From positions 1 to 52,532 of the forward strand of contig SVBN01000015.1 of assembly GCA_015058875.1 (NCBI GenBank): 52,532 nucleotides of DNA, written 5' to 3'. The stretch comes from Erysipelotrichaceae bacterium. Lineage in GTDB: Bacteria > Bacillota_I > Bacilli_A > Erysipelotrichales > Erysipelotrichaceae. The position numbers were made by a program, and so were the translations under genes. The notes beneath the pieces were generated by a model. That model saw only the letters and a program-made list of their open reading frames with translations. It made no database searches and had not been told where the DNA came from. Each line of letters begins with the position of its first letter. The first letter of the stretch is position 1. This document shows positions 1 to 8,137 of the stretch, piece by piece.

Positions 1-40
1 GATAAATCTTCTGGATGCCTTTCAGTGATACTGTTGCCAT
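1..40 (-). CDS. ugpC: UgpC/MsmK-type sugar ABC transporter ATPase, N-terminus only
   Basis: Only the first 13 codons lie in the window. They read MATVSLKGIQKIY, which closely matches the N-terminus of the UgpC-type ATPase at 18380 (MATLSLQHIDKIY). A strong ribosome site (AAAGGAG then AAAGGGG) lies upstream on the minus strand at about 47-66. The protein would be the cytoplasmic ATPase that energises a carbohydrate ABC importer. The gene is last in the minus-strand group with lacI, the YesL-like gene and the 241-residue gene, and probably serves the permeases encoded at 2893-4759. The assignment rests on a very short stretch plus context. Confidence 0.7.
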   Translation of the reverse strand, partial: MATVSLKGIQKIY

Positions 41-180
41 AATGTTTTTTTGCCCCTTTCTCCTTTGAAAGAATTATGAAGCCGGCTGCCGGGTAATACT
101 CGAACAGGCACCGACTTACTGGCACGGTCTTTCACCGTTACAGCCTTAATTGATGGATCCCGCGGGAGCGGGAATGAAGG

Positions 181-906
181 TTACTTACCTGCATCATGCA
201 GATAGAGAATATAGTTCAGGCTTTCTTCCTGCCTGGGAGTGTTTGCGATAATGCCTGCGTACAGATCGCCGCTGATGCCTGCGTCACGGAATATTCCGAA
301 TTCCGATACCTCGACGGCGTTGACAACAGTTTCCGATACGGATGTATATTCCTCGGCTTCCCCGAGTCTGTATTCAATCGCATTGTCCTCAAGGATGACC
401 TCATTGGACGCAAGATACGGACGGAGGGAATCCGGCAGGTCCATGTCTGAAAGATCCAGCAGGAACCCGCTGACGGACATCTGGTAATAGGCTTCGGAAT
501 TCATCAGCATCACATCCATCTGCTTTGCGCTGATTGCACCGAGTACCTTGATCTTCGATGCATAGGCGTACTGATGATCTTCTCCGGAAGCCTCCTCCGT
601 CAGATACAGATCTCTGTATACATAGACGTCCTGTTTCTTCAGATTCTTTCCGGATGCTTTCAGATAATCTTCATTCAGCTGCGTGTCCAGTGTTTCGCCG
701 AAGGATACATTTGCGTAGGCGGTATACAGCGCGGGCACTTTTTTTGTTGCATTGCTTACCATCGTTGTGATCAGAACAATCAATGCAATTTCGGCGGTAA
801 ACAGCGGAAGCTTGTAATACGTGTAGATATACTCGAGCTTTTTCCTGAAGGTCATCCGGCTGAACGCAACTTTGATTTCCGCTCTTTCCTTTTCCGAGCC
901 TCTCAT
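181..906 (-). CDS. Single-TM protein of unknown function, YesL neighbour
   Basis: A 241-residue protein I do not recognise. It begins with a basic stretch, has one clear membrane helix at about residues 34-52 (LPLFTAEIALIVLITTMVS), and then a 185-residue soluble part with no Cys pair or enzyme motif I can name. With a basic N-terminus and one helix, the C-terminal part is probably outside the cell. Its ATG overlaps the stop of the YesL-like gene by four bases (ATGA at 903-906), so the two are translationally coupled. The location between lacI/yesL and a transporter ATPase suggests an accessory role in sugar uptake, which is inference. Confidence 0.75.
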   Translation of the reverse strand: MRGSEKERAEIKVAFSRMTFRKKLEYIYTYYKLPLFTAEIALIVLITTMVSNATKKVPALYTAYANVSFGETLDTQLNEDYLKASGKNLKKQDVYVYRDLYLTEEASGEDHQYAYASKIKVLGAISAKQMDVMLMNSEAYYQMSVSGFLLDLSDMDLPDSLRPYLASNEVILEDNAIEYRLGEAEEYTSVSETVVNAVEVSEFGIFRDAGISGDLYAGIIANTPRQEESLNYILYLHDAGK

Positions 907-1535
907 TCTTCCTCCTGATAGCTCATGATACGGAAGACCTGGATCATCATTCCGGAAGAGAGCAGGGCGCAGAGCCCTTCACCGAAGATAATCAGCGGCG
1001 TAAACAGAGCAACAACCGCGAAGAACATCGCAAAGTGGATTGCGAAGACCATAATCGTGCAGAACAGATAGCGCAGTCCGATCAGCAGTGAATTTTTCAG
1101 CATTGCCGCATCGTTATTCGCAAATCTTGCGATCAGCGGGAACAGCCAGATCAGCACGATCGTATATACCACGCCGGCAGCGATCAGCAGAGCAAGGTTC
1201 AGAGTCCACAGTACTGCGGGAACACCGGTGGAAGCAGCGCGCATATGATATGCGATCCACCCGTCAGCCCCAAGTACAATACCTGCGCCGAGCATCAGCA
1301 GCCACAGTTTTGTGGCCTGTCTGAAATTCCGGCGGAATGAGGCAAAGAATGCTTTTGTCAGCGTACTTTCTTTTCCGTCCGCGATTTTCAGCATGACCGA
1401 ATACAGTGCGGCAGTGGAAGCTCCGGCTGTAAATACAGGCAGCGAGCAGATCAGCCACAGAAGATTCAGCCAGCAGGACCAGGTCAGTTTCAGCAGTGCC
1501 TGGCTGAAGCGGCTTTCGTAGGAAAAGAAATTCAT
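903..1535 (-). CDS. YesL-like (DUF624) membrane protein
   Basis: A 210-residue polytopic membrane protein with about five hydrophobic segments. The N-terminus (MNFFSYESRFSQ) and the WLNLLWLICSLPVFTAGAS segment are typical of the YesL/DUF624 family found beside LplB/YtcP-type sugar ABC transporters. The start at 1535 was chosen because GGAGG lies just upstream (complement of 1539-1543) and the alternative start further upstream would reach into the lacI coding region. The gene lies 13 bases after the lacI stop and overlaps the next gene, so the three form one operon. The molecular function of the family is not established. Confidence 0.88.
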   Translation of the reverse strand: MNFFSYESRFSQALLKLTWSCWLNLLWLICSLPVFTAGASTAALYSVMLKIADGKESTLTKAFFASFRRNFRQATKLWLLMLGAGIVLGADGWIAYHMRAASTGVPAVLWTLNLALLIAAGVVYTIVLIWLFPLIARFANNDAAMLKNSLLIGLRYLFCTIMVFAIHFAMFFAVVALFTPLIIFGEGLCALLSSGMMIQVFRIMSYQEEE

Positions 1536-1548
1536 AAAGCCTCCGTGA

Positions 1549-2595
1549 TCAGAATTCGGTGGATTCCCTGAGCACAAGATCTGTCTCGCAGTAAATAGTG
1601 CGGAAATCCATGGTCGGTTCATTGATTCTCGACATCAGAAGATGCAGGGCCGAGAACGGCATGACCTGGGAATGAATGTGGACGCTGGAAATCGGCGGAT
1701 AGAAGATCCGTGATTCGTGCGTGTCATCAAATCCGAGGAACCGGATCTGGGACAGAAGTTTCCGGTCTTTCTGAGCCAGCAGCTGCATGGCGTCAATGGC
1801 GCTGAAATCGTTGGTACAGATAAATGCATCGGGATATTCATCCAGAGCGTCAAGCGCGTCGCCCAGTGCGTCAACGTCACTGTTATGAATCTTAATGATG
1901 AATTTTTCATCCACAGGAACATTTCTCATCATCATTGCCATGCGGTATGCCCGGTAGCGCTCATAGAACGACTGACAGTGATCGTAGTCGCCGATGAACC
2001 CGATCCGATGCAGACCTCTGTCCAGCATCAGATTGATAAAACGGGTGATTTCCGTGGTGTTGTCCATCATCAGAACATCGGCATTTACGCACCTTCCGCT
2101 GTATCCCGGCGGACAGTCCACAAACAGAACCGGCAGCCCGATGGAACAGATCAGCTCGCTGTAGTCCGGATCAAATACTTCCAGGCATACAATTCCCGTG
2201 ATCCTCTCTTTGACAAATGTCCGCGGAAGGGTGCCGCTGTTCATGTTTTCCGCGGAGATGCGGTGGGTTGAGATGGAAAAGCCGACCTGGGCAAGCTCCT
2301 GATGAAAACGGTCGAGGAATGTGGAGGCGAAATGATTGTTCGCCAGATATCCGGTTGTGAATATTGCAATCTCTCCGGCGTAATCCGGCGAATGATGCTC
2401 GGTAGCGGTTTTCCCGATACTGGTCATCGCCGAGAAATAGGAGAATTGCTTGTATCCCATTTCGACTGCTTTCTGAAGAATCTTTTCCCGGGTTGCATCC
2501 GCGATTCCCTCGGCGTTGTTGATCGCCTTGGATACGGTATTTCTGGAAATGCCGAGCTCATCCGCAATATCCTGAATCGTCACTTTTTTATTCAT
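1549..2595 (-). CDS. LacI-family transcriptional regulator
   Basis: A 348-residue LacI/GalR repressor. The N-terminal helix-turn-helix is at about residues 4-26 (VTIQDIADELGISRNTVSKA), followed by the hinge and a periplasmic-binding-protein-like effector domain with the usual spacing. Full family length. The ribosome site is GAGGCGG upstream of ATG 2595. Its gene is divergent from the permease/GH32 operon. The shared intergenic region contains three copies of a TGTGCAAATG motif, one inside the gene's own promoter, so it likely represses both directions. The effector is probably a fructoside or its phosphate, judging from the GH32 gene it faces; this is inference. Confidence 0.93.
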   Translation of the reverse strand: MNKKVTIQDIADELGISRNTVSKAINNAEGIADATREKILQKAVEMGYKQFSYFSAMTSIGKTATEHHSPDYAGEIAIFTTGYLANNHFASTFLDRFHQELAQVGFSISTHRISAENMNSGTLPRTFVKERITGIVCLEVFDPDYSELICSIGLPVLFVDCPPGYSGRCVNADVLMMDNTTEITRFINLMLDRGLHRIGFIGDYDHCQSFYERYRAYRMAMMMRNVPVDEKFIIKIHNSDVDALGDALDALDEYPDAFICTNDFSAIDAMQLLAQKDRKLLSQIRFLGFDDTHESRIFYPPISSVHIHSQVMPFSALHLLMSRINEPTMDFRTIYCETDLVLRESTEF

Positions 2596-2628
2596 GTCTG
2601 CACCGCCTCTGTTCTACTTATAAGGATA

Positions 2629-2657
2629 AATATAACATCTGCCTGTGCAAATGACAA
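2629..2657 (-). promoter_or_regulatory. Probable promoter of the lacI-yesL group
   Basis: Reading the minus strand, TTGTCA (2657-2652) and TATATT (2634-2629) are separated by exactly 17 bases, each matching consensus at five of six positions. It lies 34 bases upstream of the LacI start codon. One operator-like copy (2644-2656) sits in the spacer and the edge of the -35 box, fitting autorepression. Confidence 0.6.
2644..2656. promoter_or_regulatory. Probable LacI operator copy O1
   Basis: TGTGCAAATGACA, nearly identical to the symmetrical copy at 2754-2767. It overlaps the minus-strand lacI promoter. Confidence 0.5.
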
Positions 2658-2753
2658 ACTCCGGAAGGCAGCAAACCGGAAAACCGGACACAAATAATAT
2701 AGTCTCAGATCGGTTCAAAATCAACATAAATTTCACAAATGCAATTATCAAAG

Positions 2754-2767
2754 TGTGCAAATGCACA
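2754..2767. promoter_or_regulatory. Probable LacI operator copy O2
   Basis: TGTGCA-AA-TGCACA, a perfect 6+6 inverted repeat with a two-base centre. It sits 8 bases upstream of the -35 box of the permease operon. This is the best-formed of the copies in the intergenic region. Confidence 0.55.
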
Positions 2768-2775
2768 ATTTTGTG

Positions 2776-2804
2776 TTGACTGCAAAATGTGCAAATGCTA
2801 GTAT
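2776..2804 (+). promoter_or_regulatory. Sigma-A promoter of the fructoside transport operon
   Basis: TTGACT (2776-2781), a 17-base spacer and TAGTAT (2799-2804), with an extended -10 TGC at 2796-2798. The predicted start is near 2811, giving a leader of about 80 bases before the first permease. Operator copy O3 covers the -10 region, and a cre site lies just downstream. Confidence 0.72.
2788..2798. promoter_or_regulatory. Probable LacI operator copy O3
   Basis: TGTGCAAATGC, an exact 11-base repeat of the start of copy O2, 34 bases further on. It ends at the base before the -10 box, an ideal place to block RNA polymerase. Confidence 0.5.
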
Positions 2805-2825
2805 TCTTTTGTCTCGAACAGTGCA

Positions 2826-2839
2826 TGTAAGCGCATACA
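2826..2839. promoter_or_regulatory. CcpA cre site
   Basis: TGTAAGCGCATACA matches the cre consensus TGWAARCGYTWWCW at 13 of 14 positions. It starts about 15 bases downstream of the predicted transcription start, a position typical for carbon catabolite repression of sugar operons. Confidence 0.6.
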
Positions 2840-2892
2840 CCATCGGCCGCACGTGTATCGTTTCATATGTGCTGTTCAAAAGGAGGACTTCA

Positions 2893-3837
2893 ATGGGAAA
2901 CGCTTCCGGAAAAGCAGCAGCCAAGGCATCCGGAGAATCGAAGCTGCATAACACATGGATCTATGTGAAACAGCACTGGCAGCTTTATCTGATCTTCATC
3001 ATGCCGGCTTTCCTGCTGACCATCATCTTCAGGTATATTCCCATGGGCGGTGTTCTGATTGCATTTATGGAATACAACCCGATCAGAGGCATTCTGGGCA
3101 GTGAATGGGTAGGAATGGATCATTTTGCACGATTCCTTTCCTCTCCGGACTTCATGAGTTATCTGATGAACACACTGAAACTGAGTGTCTTCGGTCTTCT
3201 GTGGGGATTCCCGATTCCGATTCTGCTTGCTTTCCTGCTGAACCGCATTATCAGCACGGAGACAAAGCAGAAGATTCAGCTCGTTCTGTACATGCCGAAC
3301 TTTATCTCGGTCATCGTCCTTTGCGGTATTGTCCGCATCCTGCTGTCTCCGACGGGAATGATCAATTCCCTGTTCGGAACATCATCGAATTTCATGACGA
3401 TGCCTTCGGCGTTCAGAACCATTTACATCGCTTCCGGTATCTGGCAGGGTGCAGGCTGGGCTTCCATTATCTATACGGCAGCTCTGTCCAATGCCAGCAA
3501 GGAACTGAAAGAGGCGGCAGTCATTGACGGCGCCAACATCATCCAGCAGATCAAGGCGGTTGAATGGCCTGCGATCAAGGATACGGTACTGATTCAGTTC
3601 ATTATGTCCGTCGGCAACATCATGAGTATCGGCTTCGAAAAGGCATATGCGCTGCAGACAGACCTGAACCTGTCATCGTCGGAAATCATTTCAACCTACG
3701 TCTATAAAAAAGGTCTTCTGGACGGTGACTACGGTTTCTCTACCGCAGTCGGTCTGTTCAATACTGTAATCAACGTCATCCTTCTGGTTTCGATGAACAA
3801 GATTGTTCAGGGAATGAACGAAGGAAAGGGCATCTGA
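2893..3837 (+). CDS. Carbohydrate ABC transporter permease, LplB type
   Basis: A 314-residue integral membrane permease with about six helices. The cytoplasmic EAA loop (LKEAAVIDGANIIQQIKAVE) for docking the ATPase is clear, as is the LplB-like sequence YIPMGGVLIAF near the N-terminus. The start at 2893 follows AGGAGG at 2881; the reading frame is open further upstream, but that part holds the promoter and cre site. First gene of the operon with the second permease, the binding protein and GH32. The likely cargo is a fructo-oligosaccharide or sucrose-like sugar, inferred from GH32. Confidence 0.92.
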   Translation: MGNASGKAAAKASGESKLHNTWIYVKQHWQLYLIFIMPAFLLTIIFRYIPMGGVLIAFMEYNPIRGILGSEWVGMDHFARFLSSPDFMSYLMNTLKLSVFGLLWGFPIPILLAFLLNRIISTETKQKIQLVLYMPNFISVIVLCGIVRILLSPTGMINSLFGTSSNFMTMPSAFRTIYIASGIWQGAGWASIIYTAALSNASKELKEAAVIDGANIIQQIKAVEWPAIKDTVLIQFIMSVGNIMSIGFEKAYALQTDLNLSSSEIISTYVYKKGLLDGDYGFSTAVGLFNTVINVILLVSMNKIVQGMNEGKGI

Positions 3838-3853
3838 GGACGGGAGAATTGCT

Positions 3854-4759
3854 ATGGCTGAGAAAAAGAAAAGTGAATTTTCCAAGTATCCGATTGAAGA
3901 TAAGGTAATTCTGACGATCGGCTATGTCATCCTCGGACTGTTCCTGGTGGCAATTATCCTGCCGATGATCTATATCATCCTGGCGTCATTTATCGATCCG
4001 GTTACACTGCAGAACAAAGGCCTGACATTTGACTTCAGCAAATGGACGCTGACAGCATACCAGCGCGTCATGTCCAATGCTCAGATCTGGGTCGGCTTCA
4101 AGAACGCGCTGATCTACTCCGTGCTGTTCACGGTCATTTCTGTCGTTGTAACACTGCTTGCGGCGTATCCCATGTCGCGGCCGGATTTTAAAGGCAAGGG
4201 ATTCTTCAATACGCTGTTTGTCATCACGATGTTCTTCGGCGGCGGACTGATTCCGACCTACCTGCTGATTTCGAAACTCGGCATGCTCGATACGATCTGG
4301 GCAATTCTGATCCCCGGCGCATTCAGCGTCTGGAACATGATCATTGCCAGAACGTATTACATGGGTATCCCGCGTGATCTTCAGGAAGCATCCGAAATCG
4401 ACGGCGCGGATGAAATGGTGTATTTCTTCCAGATTCTTCTGCCGGTCTGCACACCGATCATTGCGACAATTTCCATGTGGCAGTTCGTCGGCATGTGGAA
4501 CAGTTACTTCGATGCGATGATCTATCTGAACAGCGCATCCAAACAGCCTCTTCAGCTTGTTCTCCGCTCGATTCTGATTCAGAACCAGCCGGAAGCCGGC
4601 ATGGTTGCCGATATGCAGAGCACTGCGGAACGTGCACGTCTTGCCGAACTGCTGAAGTACGCGACAATTATTATTTCAAGTCTCCCGCTCATGATTATGT
4701 ATCCGTTCTTCCAGAAATACTTCGATAACGGAATCATGGCAGGAGCTATCAAGGGTTAA
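3854..4759 (+). CDS. Carbohydrate ABC transporter permease, YtcP type
   Basis: A 301-residue second permease of the same importer, with six predicted helices. The EAA loop reads LQEASEIDGADEMVYFFQIL, and the C-terminus ends in the usual FDNGIMAGAIKG found in YtcP-family permeases. It lies 16 bases after the first permease. It pairs with that protein to form the membrane channel and works with the lipoprotein that follows. Confidence 0.93.
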   Translation: MAEKKKSEFSKYPIEDKVILTIGYVILGLFLVAIILPMIYIILASFIDPVTLQNKGLTFDFSKWTLTAYQRVMSNAQIWVGFKNALIYSVLFTVISVVVTLLAAYPMSRPDFKGKGFFNTLFVITMFFGGGLIPTYLLISKLGMLDTIWAILIPGAFSVWNMIIARTYYMGIPRDLQEASEIDGADEMVYFFQILLPVCTPIIATISMWQFVGMWNSYFDAMIYLNSASKQPLQLVLRSILIQNQPEAGMVADMQSTAERARLAELLKYATIIISSLPLMIMYPFFQKYFDNGIMAGAIKG

Positions 4760-4781
4760 AAAACAGGAGAGAATATCAAAT

Positions 4782-6476
4782 ATGATGAAGCATTTTAAGA
4801 TGGGTGCAGTATTTGCACTTTCACTGACAATGCTGCTGGCCGGCTGCGGCAGCGGCGGTTCAGGCGGAGGCGGATCCGCTTCCGGCGGAGGCAAGGGTCT
4901 TGATGTGGATCCTGCGGAAGTAGCACTTCCGCTTGCTGAAACAGCAACAATCAAAGGTCTGACAAACTTCCCGGCAGGTACGGAATCCGAACCGAACAAC
5001 CGTACAATCTTCAAGCGTCTGGAAGAAGAAACAAACGTCCATGTTGAATGGAAGACAATCCAGTCCGACCAGTGGGGCGACAAGATCGCTCTGGAAATGG
5101 CGAATGTCAAAACACTTCCGGAATTCGTATTCAATGCCGGATTCAGTGATACCGATCTGCTGAAATATGCAAAGCAGGGCGTCATCCTCAACGTTGAAGA
5201 ATACATTGACAAGTACATGCCGAACCTCTGCAAGGTCTTTGAACAGGCTCCGGAATACAGAGCAATGTGCACAGACGCTGACGGACACATCTGGGCTCTT
5301 CCGTGGATTGAACAGCTCGGTTATGAAAAGACGGCAATTCAGACAATCGACAACATGCCTTTCATCAACAAGAACTGGCTCGACTTCCTCGGTCTGGAAG
5401 TTCCGACCACTGTCGAAGACTTTGAAAAAGTTCTGATCGCTTTCCGCGACAACGCTGCTGATCTGAAGAAAGAGTTCAATATCGAAGGCGACATCATTCC
5501 GATGTCCTGCATCATGAATGACGGCGGCCAGGACCCGATGGTTCTGATCAACGGCTTCGGCGAAGGTATCGGCGATCCTGACAAGGGCAGACATATTGCC
5601 GTTACAGATGACAAGAAGGTTATCTCCACAGGTACAACCGAGGGCTTCAAGAAGGGCGTTGCATGGCTCCATGAACTTTATGCAGAAGGCCTGATCGATC
5701 CTGAAGCATTCACACAGGAATGGTCCACATACGTTGCCAAGGGCAAGTCCGGTCGTTACGGTGTCTGCTTCTCCTGGGATATCGCAAATATTGCACAGGT
5801 TTCCATGGATGACCTGATCGCCGGCAAGGGCTGGGTACCGCTGCCTGTTCTGACAGCTGATACCAGAAACCTCACACCGCAGAACGGTTCCTTCACTTCC
5901 GGTTTCGACAGAGGCCGCTGCGTCATTACAGCAGTTGCTGAAAATCCGGCACTGATCTGCAGCTGGCTCGACCAGATGTACGCACCGCTTCAGTCCCCTC
6001 AGAACAACTGGGGTACATACGGCGAAGATGATGACTTCGATATCTTCGAAATGAGCACAAACGCAAACGGCGAACCGATGCTGAAGCACACATGGCTCGG
6101 TGATGCTTCCCCTGTAGAAGTACGTGAAGCAGAAGCAGTCGGCGGCCCGCTCGCAATCCTCGACTCCTACTATGATGTATACGTTACCTGCCCGGATGAT
6201 GCACAGTACAGACTTGACTGGATCAAGGACGTTTACACACCGGACATGCATACAAAGTATGTCTTCCCGAATGTCTTCATGACAACGGAAGATACAAAGG
6301 AAATCTCCAACCTCCAGGCTGACATCACAAAGCGCATCAACACTGCGAAGTCCGACTGGGTCATGAACGGATTCACGGACGCTGACTGGGATCAGCTGCA
6401 GGCAGATCTGCAGGCTTATCAGCTTGATAAGTATCTGGGCATCTTCCAGAAATACGTAGACGAATACTACAAATAA
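4782..6476 (+). CDS. Extracellular sugar-binding lipoprotein of the fructoside importer
   Basis: A 564-residue solute-binding protein. The signal peptide ends in the lipobox LAGC with the lipidated Cys at residue 22. A Gly/Ser-rich linker follows and then a bilobal binding domain of the LplA/LipO type, larger than the classic 400-residue sugar-binding proteins. Codon use is strongly biased, as expected for a highly expressed surface protein. It is third in the operon and followed by a stable hairpin (6497-6530) that may keep its message in excess over the next gene. Ligand unknown; a beta-fructoside is the best guess from GH32. Confidence 0.92.
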   Translation: MMKHFKMGAVFALSLTMLLAGCGSGGSGGGGSASGGGKGLDVDPAEVALPLAETATIKGLTNFPAGTESEPNNRTIFKRLEEETNVHVEWKTIQSDQWGDKIALEMANVKTLPEFVFNAGFSDTDLLKYAKQGVILNVEEYIDKYMPNLCKVFEQAPEYRAMCTDADGHIWALPWIEQLGYEKTAIQTIDNMPFINKNWLDFLGLEVPTTVEDFEKVLIAFRDNAADLKKEFNIEGDIIPMSCIMNDGGQDPMVLINGFGEGIGDPDKGRHIAVTDDKKVISTGTTEGFKKGVAWLHELYAEGLIDPEAFTQEWSTYVAKGKSGRYGVCFSWDIANIAQVSMDDLIAGKGWVPLPVLTADTRNLTPQNGSFTSGFDRGRCVITAVAENPALICSWLDQMYAPLQSPQNNWGTYGEDDDFDIFEMSTNANGEPMLKHTWLGDASPVEVREAEAVGGPLAILDSYYDVYVTCPDDAQYRLDWIKDVYTPDMHTKYVFPNVFMTTEDTKEISNLQADITKRINTAKSDWVMNGFTDADWDQLQADLQAYQLDKYLGIFQKYVDEYYK

Positions 6477-6496
6477 TTGCATTTTAATCCCATAAC

Positions 6497-6530
6497 GAGA
6501 TATCCGCTCCCTGAAGGGGGCGGATATCTC
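6497..6530 (+). other. Intercistronic hairpin after the binding-protein gene
   Basis: An 11-base inverted repeat GAGATATCCGC / GCGGATATCTC encloses a smaller CCC-TGAA-GGG stem, so nearly the whole 34 bases pair. No T-run follows on the plus strand, so it looks like an RNA stabiliser or partial terminator rather than a full terminator. GH32 follows 36 bases later. Confidence 0.7.
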
Positions 6531-6566
6531 ACATAACAGAAAACATGAAGAAAAATTGGAGGAGTC

Positions 6567-8054
6567 ATGATTAGTCAGGCACTACAGAAAGCAAGAACAT
6601 ATGAAGAAACGGAAGGGAACAAAATCACTCCTGAACAAAGACCGCTGTTTCATCTTTCTCCGCGTGTCGGATGGATGAATGATCCCAACGGTTTCTCAAG
6701 GTATCAGGGAAAGTATCATCTGTTCTATCAGTATTATCCGTATGACAAGAAGTGGGGGCCGATGCACTGGGGGCACGCTGTGAGCAGCGACCTGCTCAGC
6801 TGGGAGTATCTGCCTGCGGCACTTGCTCCGGATATTCCGGCAGACAGTGACGGCTGTTTCTCCGGAAGTGCGGTGGAACTCGATGACGGCAGACAGCTGC
6901 TGATTTATACCGGTGTTGTTACGGTAGGAGAATGGCAGGGAAACGAAAAACCGCTATACCAGTCACAGTGCGTCGCAGTAGGCGACGGAATCAATTATGA
7001 AAAAATAGAAGGCAATCCTGTCCTGAATCAGAATGATACGCCGGACGGATCCAACGGATACGATTTCCGTGACCCGAAAATCTGGCGTGATAAAGACGGC
7101 TTATATCATCTTGTGACAGTGGATTGTACAAGAGACAGGCGCGGAAGAATTCTGTACTACACCAGCAAAGACGGCTTTGAATGGGATTTTGTCAGCATTC
7201 TTGCGGAAAATGACGGCAGCTGCGGACGCATGTGGGAATGTCCGGATGTATTCGAACTTGACGGGAAAACAGTAATTCTGGTCAGCCCGATGGAAATGTT
7301 CGGAACGGATGAATTCCTGAGCGGCAACAGCACCCTCTGCATGATTGGCAGGATTGAATCGGAAACGCATCAATTTCATTTGGAAAGCAATCAGACCATT
7401 GACTGCGGGTTTGACTTCTATGCGACGCAGACACTTCTGCATGAAGACGGCAGAAGGATCATGACCGCCTGGATGCAGAACTGGGATACGATCGTGTTCA
7501 CAGGTGAAGACCTGCCCTGGATCGGTCAGACCGTCCTGCCGAGAGAACTGTCCCTCAGGGACGGCAGACTGTATCAGAAGCCGATCCGCGAACTGGCAGA
7601 TCTCAGAAACGGACAGGTTGTTTACCGGCATACAGTCATCAATAAGCGGACAAATCTCATCGGCATTCAGGGAAGAACGGTCGAGATGATTCTCGAAATC
7701 GAGCCGGAAACGCCGGGCAATCTGGATATGTTTGAAGTCAGATTTGCGGAAAAAGGCGGCGTGTATACATCTCTGATCTACCGTCCCTCCGAGCATACGC
7801 TGGAATTTGACCGCAGCCATTCCGGCACAAGAAGAAATGCAGCTCATATCAGGAAAACCCGGATTCTGGATCCGGCTGAGAAACTGAAACTGCATATCAT
7901 ATTGGACAGATACAGCTGCGAAGTCTTTATCAATGACGGCATGCAGGTGATGTCAAACGTCTTCTATACCTACCTCGAAGCGGACGGCATCAGCTTCAAC
8001 GCACACGGCAATGCAGTGATTAACCTTGAAAAATACGGTCTTTCCAAAGACTGA
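6567..8054 (+). CDS. GH32 beta-fructosidase (sucrose-6-phosphate hydrolase/invertase type)
   Basis: A 495-residue family 32 glycoside hydrolase with no signal peptide, so cytoplasmic. All three catalytic motifs are intact: WMNDPNGF with the nucleophile Asp39, FRDPK with Asp169 and ECPDVF with the acid/base Glu224. The five-bladed propeller is followed by the usual C-terminal beta-sandwich. It would cleave fructose from sucrose or short fructans taken up by the upstream ABC importer. Since an ABC importer does not phosphorylate its cargo, an unphosphorylated substrate is more likely than sucrose-6-phosphate. Last gene of the operon; ribosome site TTGGAGG. Confidence 0.93.
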   Translation: MISQALQKARTYEETEGNKITPEQRPLFHLSPRVGWMNDPNGFSRYQGKYHLFYQYYPYDKKWGPMHWGHAVSSDLLSWEYLPAALAPDIPADSDGCFSGSAVELDDGRQLLIYTGVVTVGEWQGNEKPLYQSQCVAVGDGINYEKIEGNPVLNQNDTPDGSNGYDFRDPKIWRDKDGLYHLVTVDCTRDRRGRILYYTSKDGFEWDFVSILAENDGSCGRMWECPDVFELDGKTVILVSPMEMFGTDEFLSGNSTLCMIGRIESETHQFHLESNQTIDCGFDFYATQTLLHEDGRRIMTAWMQNWDTIVFTGEDLPWIGQTVLPRELSLRDGRLYQKPIRELADLRNGQVVYRHTVINKRTNLIGIQGRTVEMILEIEPETPGNLDMFEVRFAEKGGVYTSLIYRPSEHTLEFDRSHSGTRRNAAHIRKTRILDPAEKLKLHIILDRYSCEVFINDGMQVMSNVFYTYLEADGISFNAHGNAVINLEKYGLSKD

Positions 8055-8061
8055 GATCCCC

Positions 8062-8085
8062 GGCATCCGGAAACGGATGCCTTTT
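8062..8085 (+). terminator. Rho-independent terminator of the fructoside operon
   Basis: GGCATCCG-GAAA-CGGATGCC, an 8-base perfect stem with a GNRA-like loop, followed by TTTT. It lies directly after GH32. Confidence 0.88.
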
Positions 8086-8100
8086 AAATGGCCGGAACTG

Positions 8101-8131
8101 AAAAGGAGCCGGCGTCTGCCGGACTCCCTTT
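8101..8131 (-). terminator. Terminator of the GH3 gene
   Basis: On the minus strand GGAG-T-CCGGC pairs with GCCGG-CTCC around an AGAC loop (one bulged T), followed by TTTT. It lies just past the GH3 stop at 8138. Confidence 0.75.
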
Positions 8132-8137
8132 GAAAGA

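Noticed and set aside
158-173. Hairpin TCCCGC-GGGA-GCGGGA after the 241-codon gene as a terminator
   Set aside because: Only six pairs and no T-run on the minus strand, and the ATPase gene continues 120 bases further in the same direction. Left as a possible minor RNA structure.
2755-2892. N-terminal extension of the first permease from ATG 2755
   Set aside because: The stretch contains a 17-base-spaced promoter, an operator and a cre site, and the ATG at 2893 has AGGAGG at the right distance.
4860-6482. A 540-codon minus-strand frame opposite the binding-protein gene
   Set aside because: Opposite a clear lipoprotein gene with strong codon bias; no ribosome site and no recognisable domain. 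The same reasoning applies to long frames at 14851-16410 and 34663-36204.
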